This document shows positions 26,164 through 34,363 of a DNA stretch of 64,000 nt, in pieces. Each line of letters begins with the position of its first letter. The first letter of the stretch is position 1. The DNA is taken from the NCBI RefSeq assembly GCF_001606025.1, contig NZ_CP014945.1, positions 1,550,001 to 1,614,000 of the forward strand, given 5' to 3'. The translations under genes and the position numbers were made by a program. The DNA comes from Psychrobacter alimentarius. GTDB taxonomy: Bacteria > Pseudomonadota > Gammaproteobacteria > Pseudomonadales > Moraxellaceae. A model generated the notes under the pieces. It saw only the letters and a list, made by a program, of their open reading frames with translations, was not told the origin of the DNA and searched no databases.

Positions 26164-26481
26164 ATGAAGCATATGATTTATATTCATGAGCATTCAAACA
26201 GGACTGAGTGGTAATGGTCGGACAAAAAACTATTGCCACTCGTCAGTCGTGTACGAATACTATAAGGACGTTTATTAGGAAAACTGCTCACGCTAGGATT
26301 TGATCTGAATGTCGAGACACGGTTAAATACAGTGACTCTAGAGATTATTAAAACCTCTTAGATTGAAGGTGAGGCTCTAAATAACGAGCAAGTGCGTCCC
26401 TCAGTTGTGCAGTATTTAGGTATAGATAACGCCAGCATGTCAGCATACTTTTTAGACCACCATCGGATTTTTTATAAGTAA
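26164..26481 (+). pseudogene. Fic family (DUF4172) N-terminal domain, copy 2
   Basis: The frame starts MKHMIYIHEHSNRTEW, then a stop, WSDKKLLPLVSRVRIL, a stop, GRLLGKLLTLGFDLNVETRL, EIIKTS, a stop, IEGEALNNEQVRPSVVQYLG. This matches the DUF4172 N-terminal domain of Fic AMP-transferases, including the SxxIEGE region. Three in-frame stops (TAA, TAA, TAG) and loss of everything after IDNAS, including the HPFxxGNG catalytic domain, show it is dead. A related fragment lies 5.2 kb upstream. Confidence 0.8.
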
Positions 26482-26483
26482 TG

Positions 26484-26681
26484 CTAAGTTGACCGTAACT
26501 TATATTGCCTAATTAACCACTGAATCAAGGTAGCTAACGTTAATGCTGCTAATAGTGCACAGATAGCCAATAGATCAATACGGATAGGGGCGATCATATC
26601 CTCTGTTAATCGCTGGCTAATAAAGTAATAAGGTATAGACAGTAACCATATTCCTAAGGTAACCATTTGTAGTTTAGTCAT
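26484..26681 (-). CDS. Small two-helix membrane protein
   Basis: A 65-residue protein with two hydrophobic helices: VTLGIWLLSIPYYFIS at about residues 7-22 and LLAICALLAALTLATLIQWL at about 38-57, ending in a basic tail RQYKLRST. The topology suggests both ends on the same side of the inner membrane. I do not recognise the family. The ORF length and amphipathic pattern argue that it is real, but it has no informative neighbour. Confidence 0.5.
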   Translation of the reverse strand: MTKLQMVTLGIWLLSIPYYFISQRLTEDMIAPIRIDLLAICALLAALTLATLIQWLIRQYKLRST

Positions 26682-26837
26682 ATGCTTAAGCCTCTATTAA
26701 AGTTATGGTAGTGTATCAAAAAATACTCCGAGGGATGAAAAGAGTAGTAACAGCCAAAGGTTCAAGCCCTCACTAGCGAACCGAACCAGTGAAAGCATCT
26801 GATTGGTTCGCCTTAGATAGACCTAAAAAAATATAAC

Positions 26838-27725
26838 TTAGACTGGAGCCCTTTTGCCAGTTTGGATCAATAGAACGCCACCAAGAATCAATATTAAAGC
26901 TACGATCTCTAGACTGGTAATATCCTCTCCAATTATGATACCAATAATAACAGCAACGATTGGCGCAATATAAGTAGCACCAGCAGCCTTCACAGAACCT
27001 AATTTTTCAATAATAAAATAATAGATGAGATAAGCTGCACCTGTTCCTAATACGCCAAGTCCAAGTACTGTTCCCCACATTGCCTTCGTGTTTGTTGCTA
27101 TCTTAGTAATACCCTCAAAATCAATCAGTACTGACAGCGTTAAAACGGCTATACCCGTCTGCCAAGTTGCCAACGCAAGTGGTGGTAGTTTCAAAGGAGA
27201 TAGAAAACGACGTGCATATACAAATGATGCACCGACGCTCAGAGATCCTGCTAACATCCATAATACGCCTATGAGAGAAACACCCATCGCCCCTTGCCAA
27301 GGTCGGGCGCTTAATGCAATACCAGCAAACCCTAACAAAACGCCTAGAGCCATTTGCTTAGTTGGTCGCTCTTCAGGCAAGAATAACGCAGCACCTAAAA
27401 AAGTAAAAATGGGAATTGAACCGCTCAATAATCCTGCAATACTACTGGGTAATAGCGCAGTGCCTGCAACAAACCCATAGTAATAAAAAGAAGTTGCGAG
27501 CACTGACATCACTATAAAGTTTGGTATATGAGGCAGCTGTTTACGAGTAATGACCTTACTACGCCATGCGATTAGTGCTAATGGCAAGAAACCAAATAGT
27601 ACTCGTAAAAATACAGTTTGAGCGGGCGAAATTAAGTCTGTAGCCCATTTCATAAAAATGAAATTTGACCCCCAAATCACACCCAGTAAAATGAGCGCTG
27701 TATATACTCTAAACATAAAAGCCAC
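26838..27725 (-). CDS. DMT-family (EamA) exporter
   Basis: A 295-residue permease with ten predicted membrane segments in two EamA repeats (about 10-140 and 155-290). The repeat starts are LGVIWGSNFIFMKWA and VLWMLAGSLSVGASFVYARR; ends are ALGVLLGFAGIALSA and EIVALILILGGVLLIQTG. Members export amino acids or other metabolites. It is divergent from a LysR gene across 344 bases, so that regulator probably controls it. Substrate cannot be told from sequence. Confidence 0.92.
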   Translation of the reverse strand: MAFMFRVYTALILLGVIWGSNFIFMKWATDLISPAQTVFLRVLFGFLPLALIAWRSKVITRKQLPHIPNFIVMSVLATSFYYYGFVAGTALLPSSIAGLLSGSIPIFTFLGAALFLPEERPTKQMALGVLLGFAGIALSARPWQGAMGVSLIGVLWMLAGSLSVGASFVYARRFLSPLKLPPLALATWQTGIAVLTLSVLIDFEGITKIATNTKAMWGTVLGLGVLGTGAAYLIYYFIIEKLGSVKAAGATYIAPIVAVIIGIIIGEDITSLEIVALILILGGVLLIQTGKRAPV

Positions 27726-28069
27726 CTTAAAAACTCGAAAGCCATCTAAGTAGCTAGACGGCGATTTGCCTCGCTTGTGAGGTAGAACAAACTCCCATCA
27801 ATAGGTATCTACTTGATAAGCGTAGAGCCAATGAAATCTATGCTTTATATAACTTATAGATGAGAGTATGGCTTTATGACAGATTAAAGAAGTTTAAGAG
27901 CTGAAGTAGGCTCTTTGTTTGATCTACTGCTGTAAAAGGAATGAGTTTTTCTACAGTCACCCTCTACTTCATTAGCTATCATTTATTCATTATAGCCAGT
28001 GAATGTAAATAACTTGCATGATATTAAAAGGTGTTAGACTGTAGATAATCTATTGTTTGGAAGGGTGTT
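27726..28069. promoter_or_regulatory. Divergent intergenic region between DMT exporter and LysR gene
   Basis: This stretch must hold the promoters of both genes. I could not identify a convincing T-N11-A LysR box or -35/-10 pair by eye. A GGAAGGGTGTT sequence directly precedes the LysR ATG. Confidence 0.45.
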
Positions 28070-28942
28070 ATGCCAAACCATCGTTCTCTGCCGCCGCTAA
28101 ATGCCTTACGTGCATTTGAAGCTGCTGGTCGCAAGCTAAGTTTCCGTGCAGCCGCTGATGAGCTTTTTGTGACCCAAGGGGCAGTTGCTCAGCAAGTTCG
28201 CATATTAGAAGAATATATTGGGTTTTCTTTATTTCAGAGGCTACCCAGAGGCGTTTCACTTACCAGTAAAGGAAGCGTATATTTTGCAGAAATCACACAG
28301 GCTTTTGACACTATAAATAAGGCAACAGTACAACTACTTAAGGAGCCTGAAACTGTTACTATTAGCGTGACACCTGCTTTTGCAACTAAAATCTTGTTGC
28401 CTCAACTATCTGCCTTAACGGCCGCAGTGCCTGATATTGATTTGCGCACGGTAGCGACCGAATCCATTGCAGACTTTGATCGTGATCAAGTAGATATTGC
28501 TGTGCGTCTCACTGATCCACCATTCCCTACATCGTTTGAGACGCGGCTACTGTTTAAACAAAAACTTGTACCAGTTGCCAGCCCTCATCTTATCGGTGAC
28601 AGAACACTTCCTATATCACTTAAGTACTTGCGTGATATGCCATTGCTGCACGACTCGCACAATCATTGGCCACGCTTCTTTGGGATTACAGGTAAATTAC
28701 CGGGTGCAGTATTTAATCAAACTGCACTCGCTTTAGATGCTGCTTTGGCTGGTCAGGGAGTTGCGATTGCCTGTCAGGCTTTTGTACAAGCGGACTTATC
28801 GGCGGGTCGCTTGATTCAAGTGAGTGAGTCGGATCTAATCGTAGAACCAAATTATTATCTTGTCCGAAAACGAGTGACTGCATCGAGAAAGAATGTGGAT
28901 GCAGTATGGAATTGGTGTATTGAAAACTTAGTAACTATTTAA
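28070..28942 (+). CDS. LysR-family regulator (GcvA-like)
   Basis: A 290-residue LysR regulator. The winged helix-turn-helix is at residues 7-65: LPPLNALRAFEAAGRKLSF, AADELFVTQGAVAQQVRILE, LFQRLPRGVSLTSKG. This is the GcvA/AmpR/TrpI subgroup pattern. The effector domain has TPAFATKILLPQLSAL and FDRDQVDIAVRLTDP. It is transcribed away from the DMT exporter gene, the usual arrangement for local control. Confidence 0.93.
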   Translation: MPNHRSLPPLNALRAFEAAGRKLSFRAAADELFVTQGAVAQQVRILEEYIGFSLFQRLPRGVSLTSKGSVYFAEITQAFDTINKATVQLLKEPETVTISVTPAFATKILLPQLSALTAAVPDIDLRTVATESIADFDRDQVDIAVRLTDPPFPTSFETRLLFKQKLVPVASPHLIGDRTLPISLKYLRDMPLLHDSHNHWPRFFGITGKLPGAVFNQTALALDAALAGQGVAIACQAFVQADLSAGRLIQVSESDLIVEPNYYLVRKRVTASRKNVDAVWNWCIENLVTI

Positions 28943-29313
28943 ATTCCTTAGCCCTACTTAAAACTAAAATTACTATGAGCTATGCTTACTATCCTATAGG
29001 AACCAACTTGGGATATTTCAATCAAACAGCTTAATGATAATTAACCATGCTACCGACTTCGCAGCCATTAGAGTTATATTTAACATTAGTAGTTTGATGC
29101 TTGTATAGGGAACGATCTATATTGAATCAGTTCAGCAATTACTAGCTCATTAAATTGGTTCAGTAAGATATAGAGCCATTGAGCTATCAATGTCGGTATT
29201 TGCAGGTTTGACAGCATAGATCAAAAAGCGCTATACACATATTAAAGGTTAGTTGGCTAGCATTGATAATAGGTATATGTGGTTGGACTGAGTTGTTGTT
29301 CTAAACGTTTCTG
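28943..29313. other. 371-base intergenic stretch
   Basis: It lies between two convergent LysR genes. I see no intact ORF, clear terminator hairpin or recognisable transposase relic. Confidence 0.45.
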
Positions 29314-30237
29314 CTAACTTTTTTCGTTAAGCTCTGAATTAAGCACACTAATAATTAATTGCCTCAGCCAATTATGCGCGGCATCGCCCTCACGGCGTTG
29401 ATGCCATAGCAATTTAAAATCGAATGATTCAATTGGAAAAGGCGGTTCGAATATTTGAACCTGTGAGTTGCTATCAGTCATATCGAAGCTACGCCGCGCC
29501 GCTGTCAAGATCAGGTCAGTACCGGCCACTAATTGATTGGCAATTCCCCAGTGCGGCAGAGTCATTACAACATGACGACTTAATCCTGTGCCACTAAGTG
29601 CACGTTCAATTTCATTGTTGGCACCTGACTGCATGGCTACGAGGATATGCGGTCGAGCCAACCAACTACTCTTGTCGAGAGTACCACTATTTGGCAAAGT
29701 GTTTTTGTCTGCTAAACAAGCAAAAGACTCAACAAACAGGGTGTACATACGAAGCGCTTCTGGCACTTTATCTGGAAAGACACCGAAAGCCATGTCAGTT
29801 TCACCATCGAACACATCCGCCATCATCGCTTCTCGACTTCCTTGACTCACCTCAAGCTCAATACCAGGCGCAAGCATTCTTAATGAGCGCACCAAACTCG
29901 GCATAAATACACGCGCGCCATAGTCAGACATAGCCAGACGAAATACTCGCTTCGCACTGAGAGGATTGAATTCTGGGGTATCAATCAACGCACCAAGCTG
30001 CTCTAAGACATCAGTCAAGGGCAGAATTAACTCGCTCGCTCGCGAAGTCAGTTCCAACTTTCCCGAACGTCGAACCAATAGAGGATCATCAAATATGGTA
30101 CGTAAATGAGCCAGCGCATGGCTAACTGCCGGCTGACTTTTATGTAACCGGAGAGCAGCTCGTGATACGTGCTTTTCAATTAATAATGCGTGCAACGTCA
30201 CGAGCAAATTAAGGTCGATACGTCTTAAGTTATTCAT
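29314..30237 (-). CDS. LysR-family regulator (NodD/NahR-like N-terminus)
   Basis: A 307-residue regulator. The ATG at 30237 gives the typical start MNNLRRIDLNLLVTLHALL; the longer frame to 30273 adds a hydrophobic leader not found in the family. The DNA-binding part continues with HVSRAALRLHKSQPAVSHAL and LVRRSGKLELTSRASEL. RLAMSDYGARVFMPSLVRSL begins the ligand-binding domain. It is divergent from a DUF606-type permease 95 bases away, its probable target. Confidence 0.92.
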   Translation of the reverse strand: MNNLRRIDLNLLVTLHALLIEKHVSRAALRLHKSQPAVSHALAHLRTIFDDPLLVRRSGKLELTSRASELILPLTDVLEQLGALIDTPEFNPLSAKRVFRLAMSDYGARVFMPSLVRSLRMLAPGIELEVSQGSREAMMADVFDGETDMAFGVFPDKVPEALRMYTLFVESFACLADKNTLPNSGTLDKSSWLARPHILVAMQSGANNEIERALSGTGLSRHVVMTLPHWGIANQLVAGTDLILTAARRSFDMTDSNSQVQIFEPPFPIESFDFKLLWHQRREGDAAHNWLRQLIISVLNSELNEKS

Positions 30238-30332
30238 ATGACGAATAGTGAAGTAAAAAAACAATAATTTCAATTCAAATTTTTAATATGAAATAATTAT
30301 TCCAGAAAATTAAATACATCTGGAGCAAACTT

Positions 30333-30902
30333 ATGAATTTCCCACTGACTGGCATCTTTTTTGCCATTATCGCCCTAGTTGCCGGCGCTTTAGTCCCTCT
30401 CCAAGCTGCAAGTAATGCTGAGCTAGGCCGTGCTCTTGGACATCCTCTTTGGGCGACAGTAGTGTCGCTATTAGTGAGTGTGCTTATAGCAATACCTGTC
30501 ATTCTCGCTATGCGTGTCCCTGCGCCAATATTGAATCAAATGGGACAATTACCGATGTGGGTGTGGCTTGGTGGTATAGCTGGCGTCATTTATATTACAT
30601 CCGCATTAATTTTAGTTCCTCGTTTAGGAGCAACTCGCTTTATCGTGTGCGTGATAGCGGGGCAAATGCTTATTTCATTAATATTAGATCAATACGGTTT
30701 TATGAATTTACCAATGAAAGAAATAAATGCTGGCCGTTTAGTAGGTGTTACTTTCGTTCTACTAGGCATGATTATGGTGCTGTGGCTCACTCCTTCATCT
30801 CCCAATCTAGGCGATGTTAAAGCAAGCATGACTGGCAATTTGAATGACATAGAAAGTACGCCGACAAGCAATGCTAAGCCTGTGTCTCATTTTGAAAGTT
30901 AG
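30333..30902 (+). CDS. DMT-family permease of the YdcZ/DUF606 type
   Basis: A 189-residue membrane protein with five predicted segments, the half-size DMT layout of the DUF606 group, which probably works as a dimer. Family motifs are GALVPLQAASNAELGRALGH, WVWLGGIAGVIYITSALILV, PRLGATRFIVCVIAGQML and GRLVGVTFVLLGM. The last 35 residues are hydrophilic. Substrate unknown. Regulation by the divergent LysR gene is likely. Confidence 0.9.
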   Translation: MNFPLTGIFFAIIALVAGALVPLQAASNAELGRALGHPLWATVVSLLVSVLIAIPVILAMRVPAPILNQMGQLPMWVWLGGIAGVIYITSALILVPRLGATRFIVCVIAGQMLISLILDQYGFMNLPMKEINAGRLVGVTFVLLGMIMVLWLTPSSPNLGDVKASMTGNLNDIESTPTSNAKPVSHFES

Positions 30903-31698
30903 TGATGCCTGTTTCAATGCGTAAGCAATAGGGATTAAGTGCTATTTAGTGATCTTATCGAGCTTGTTTTTGAAATTTGAAAAAAGCTATTAGCCAGTTA
31001 GTAAGTGTGTAGAAGGATTTGGATTGTAGTTTAGATTGAGGTAGGACCACCTATATTCTAAATGTATAGCAATGTAGGTGGCAAAAAACTCACGTAAGAG
31101 ATAGTAGGTCTATAGCGACTTCAATATATAAAATACTCATATCTAAATCGTGGATTAAATAGCCCGTAAATAAATATCATTGTGAAAAAAACCACGTGAT
31201 TATAGTAAAAAACTTTATGAATCCATTACCACACAGTCCGAAAATAAGATTTATGTAATGTATGGTTTTGAACACTTTAAAGGAACTTATCAGCTTTTAA
31301 AAGCAGAGGATCCACGTTGGCAAATTATGTCGGTTAAATGGATGCGTACGATTGATGGACCACAAGAGTATCAAGGAAATTTAAGTCTTTGAATGAAATA
31401 TAAGACTGACAACAAAATACCAAGACAATGTAAATATTAGTCATAAAACTTACAGTTTAATGGCTATGTAGCGAGCCAAGTAATCTAAAAGAAGTCAATG
31501 CACGTAAAGACACATTATTTGGTTATCTACGGTCATCAATTGAAAATTTGGTAATCTATTTATTTTTGTCTACTATACTTTGTAAGCCCGGCTGAGACCA
31601 TCCGGAAGCTGATTTTTAGCCACTGAGAGACCAACGTAATTAGCGGCTATCTTTTCGACCGTTTTAACTTTAAAATCGGTCTTATATATAGCGATTTT
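30903..31698. other. 796-base gene-poor stretch
   Basis: Apart from the fragment listed at 31186-31392, no ORF is supported. Near 31085-31160 and 31500-31690 there are only short broken frames. It may be decayed accessory DNA, but I see no transposase signature. Confidence 0.4.
31186..31392 (+). pseudogene. Unrecognised coding fragment
   Basis: An open frame without a usable upstream start reads DYSKKLYESITTQSENKIYV then MYGFEHFKGTYQLLKAED, PRWQIMSVKWMRTIDG and ends at TGA 31390. The only ATG near its start is at 31258. Its amino-acid mix is that of a real globular protein, so I take it as the surviving end of a lost gene, but I do not recognise the family. Confidence 0.35.
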
Positions 31699-33156
31699 CT
31701 ATTCACATTGTTTAGGTTCGATAATATAAAGCCTATTGGTATCTTCGATTGTTTTATTAATATCTAAATATTTTTGTTCTATATTTTCATCTTCATCAGT
31801 GATGCCAAAATCATCATCATTTAAGAGTCCAATAGACCCATCCTCTCTCAACCAAATGCCTTCAAGCTTATCATGCGGATAATCAATCTCTGACATTACA
31901 TCGACGGCTAACTGCTTTTTCACAGGTAGAATTGCAAGCTCAAATAAACGCTCCCATCCCAAATTTTTTGAGGCAACAATCTGTTCAAGGGTTTTGCCAT
32001 CAATAAGTAATCCCAAATCCTCATCCTGTACTAAGTCGAATTCGCGGTAAGGGTTATCGGTTATGCTGGAATCACCATTAGCTTTTACAATGCTCTCAAT
32101 ATCAGTAGCCTGTGAGACATCTATTTTGTAAATATGTTTTTGAGGATGTCCAGTCTGTAATGGGAATTTCCTGTCATGTTCAATCACATAAAACTCATGA
32201 TGATTTATGGCGACAATACCGGATGTAAATTGCTGTGCATTGTTTAATCGATATAAGTATTGAGAAATCTGTCCTGTTTTGAGGTTAATGGTCACTATTC
32301 GGGTGAGATCACATGATGCACCAGACCCTGAAGGGTTATTCAAAGAGGCTTCAATTATGGCAACCAAAGTTGTTTGATCTGGAGTAATGGTCAAAGACTC
32401 CATACCTTTATTTGCATTACGTTTGCACAGCTCATAGGGTAGTAGAAGGATTTTACCGTTCACGATGACATTATTACGCTTATCATTATTAAAAGGGTTG
32501 ATTCGCTCAATCTCTACACCTTCAGCATTAAAATGCACAATGTGCGGACCATATTCATCACTAACCCAAAAGCTACCATCCATCAAAGCGACTAAGCCTT
32601 CAGGGTCAAGGCCCCATACATCTGTTTTAATTGGATTGATTACTACATCAAATGGTCGTGTAGAATCACAAGTTATTAGTTGACCATTGATATCATAGGG
32701 CACTTCATTTGTGCCCCCTAATGCCTTGGGATTTGGCAGTCCACTTATTGGGTTTTTCGAGGTATCTTTTAGTAGGATTTCTTTTATTTTGATAATAGTG
32801 CCATCACTTTGGATCTCAAAAAGCCCAATACGGGGTGTGTAATCTGCTATTAAAAATTTCTTACCTGCACCTTCTGAGCCTTCAAAGTCCGCATTAGGGC
32901 CTCTATCAGTTAGAGCGTAAAACTGATTGGGATTAGTAGGATGGGATGCTAAATCCGATCCAAACCCTCCATTACGCACTTCAACAACTTTGTCAGAGTT
33001 GTTTGTACTACCTTGTAAGCTCAGTATGGTCTTATGAGGTAGTGCGCCCCCTTGAATTATCTTTTTGGGTGGCATCATAGAATTGTTTTCATGCTTGTTG
33101 CTCATATTAAGAAACTCACTGTTGGTATGTGTGATTATATTCAATGTTGATGACAC
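31699..33156 (-). CDS. Phytase-like esterase domain protein
   Basis: A 485-residue protein with the 'esterase-like activity of phytase' beta-propeller domain. Blades are marked by GGFGSDLASHPTNPNQFYAL followed by TDRGPN, DPEGLVALMDGSFWVSDEYG, NKGMESLTITPDQTTLVAI, FYVIEHDRKFP and EGIWLREDGSIGLLNDDDFG. Family members are usually secreted or periplasmic, yet no clear signal peptide is visible here; the N-terminal 30 residues are polar. The GTG at 33156 is the longest start, with ATG 33105 (MSNKHENNS) as an equal alternative. Substrate unknown. Convergence with decayed DNA gives no context. Confidence 0.8.
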   Translation of the reverse strand: MSSTLNIITHTNSEFLNMSNKHENNSMMPPKKIIQGGALPHKTILSLQGSTNNSDKVVEVRNGGFGSDLASHPTNPNQFYALTDRGPNADFEGSEGAGKKFLIADYTPRIGLFEIQSDGTIIKIKEILLKDTSKNPISGLPNPKALGGTNEVPYDINGQLITCDSTRPFDVVINPIKTDVWGLDPEGLVALMDGSFWVSDEYGPHIVHFNAEGVEIERINPFNNDKRNNVIVNGKILLLPYELCKRNANKGMESLTITPDQTTLVAIIEASLNNPSGSGASCDLTRIVTINLKTGQISQYLYRLNNAQQFTSGIVAINHHEFYVIEHDRKFPLQTGHPQKHIYKIDVSQATDIESIVKANGDSSITDNPYREFDLVQDEDLGLLIDGKTLEQIVASKNLGWERLFELAILPVKKQLAVDVMSEIDYPHDKLEGIWLREDGSIGLLNDDDFGITDEDENIEQKYLDINKTIEDTNRLYIIEPKQCE

Positions 33157-33239
33157 GCCCTATATATAAAACAAGTAACCTCTATAGCGCGAATAATAAG
33201 AACCTCTTATTAGCTTTTCGATTCCATTCATCTTATATA

Positions 33240-33287
33240 CATCAAAAATAGGCTTATTACTTAACAGTAGTAAGCCTGTTTTTGATG
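33240..33287 (-). terminator. Long hairpin terminator of the LysR gene
   Basis: An imperfect inverted repeat of about 20 bases per arm (CATCAAAAATAGGCTTA / TAAGCCTGTTTTTGATG) overlaps the last codons of the LysR gene. Read on the minus strand the stem ends in CCTATTTTTGATG, giving a T tract. Confidence 0.65.
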
Positions 33288-34166
33288 TAATGATTCTCGC
33301 AAATGGGCAACGAGCAGTTTTAATTTTTGATCTGGTTGCTTTGCCTTAGGGTAAACAGCGTACATCCCCATTCTTTTTCGGGTAAAACGTTGCAAAATCT
33401 GCGTAAGCGTATTTTGCTGAAGCTCATTATAAACAAGTGCTTGTGGTAAAAATGCAATGCCTAAATCGCTAAGAGTGGCTTGTTTAATGGCACTAAGATG
33501 ATTGCTATGAAACCGACCATGTACAGGGAGTAGTTGTTCTGTGCCGTCTATATATAGTGGCCATATGTCGTTAGAAGTGTTATCAAACTTATAGATCAAG
33601 CACTCATGGTTTTGTAATTGTTCAGGCGTTTGAGGAGTGCCATGCTGCTTTAAGTAGTTTGATGTCGCACATATGACCCATTGGCTATCTATAAGGCGTC
33701 TTGCAATGAGTGATGAGTCTTCAAGTTCGGCAGTTCTTATCGCAAGATCATAGCCTTCTTCAATTAAATCAACGATTCGATTGGTAATTTGTAATTCTAC
33801 CGATATTTCAGGATGGATTTTACAAAATTCGGCAATTGACGCGCTCAATATCAAATTAGCGGACACCACAGGCACAGTAATACGTATATGGCCTTTCATA
33901 TTATCACCATAACCGTTTACCGCGTTTTCTGCTTCTTGAAAGGCAAATTTAGCTATTTTAGCTTTGTTATACAGTGTTCTTCCGGCATCGGTTAGGCTGA
34001 GCTTTCGAGTGGTTCTGTACAAAAGCTGTGCATTTAAGTTTTCCTCCAGCCGTGCAATACGTTTGCTGACCACAGAATTGGTTAGTGCCAGTTTTTCAGC
34101 AACCTTAGAAAATGAGCCTTCATCAACGACCAGAACGAATAGAATTATATCGTCAGCTTTAGCCAT
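33261..34166 (-). CDS. LysR-family regulator, probably of the lactate operon
   Basis: A 301-residue LysR regulator. The helix-turn-helix is VDEGSFSKVAEKLALTNSVV plus SKRIARLEENLNAQLLYR; the effector domain includes GHIRITVPVVSANLILSA and EGYDLAIRTAELEDSSLIAR. It belongs to the large CrgA/DmlR-like group. It is divergent from lldP with 197 bases between, so it is the natural candidate regulator of lactate use, in place of the GntR-type LldR that normally does this job. That role is inference. Confidence 0.9.
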   Translation of the reverse strand: MAKADDIILFVLVVDEGSFSKVAEKLALTNSVVSKRIARLEENLNAQLLYRTTRKLSLTDAGRTLYNKAKIAKFAFQEAENAVNGYGDNMKGHIRITVPVVSANLILSASIAEFCKIHPEISVELQITNRIVDLIEEGYDLAIRTAELEDSSLIARRLIDSQWVICATSNYLKQHGTPQTPEQLQNHECLIYKFDNTSNDIWPLYIDGTEQLLPVHGRFHSNHLSAIKQATLSDLGIAFLPQALVYNELQQNTLTQILQRFTRKRMGMYAVYPKAKQPDQKLKLLVAHLRESLHQKQAYYC

Positions 34167-34363
34167 ATCTGTTCTCTAACTGGTGTAATGTGTTTCATAT
34201 TATAGCAAAAAAGGAAAATAACATTGTCTTTTGATGCCATTTATCTCTTCATTAGCAAAGAGTAGAGTGTGTTAGTCCTATATTAAGTGCGATTGAATCA
34301 TAACGATAAGCGCTTAAGGAATTTTGTACAAGGAAGCACACACAATACAAAGGAGTTGTGATT

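Noticed and set aside
26164..26481. Reading the Fic copy as a live gene with stop-codon recoding
   Set aside because: Three stops of two kinds in 100 codons, and the catalytic Fic domain is missing, so decay is the simpler explanation.
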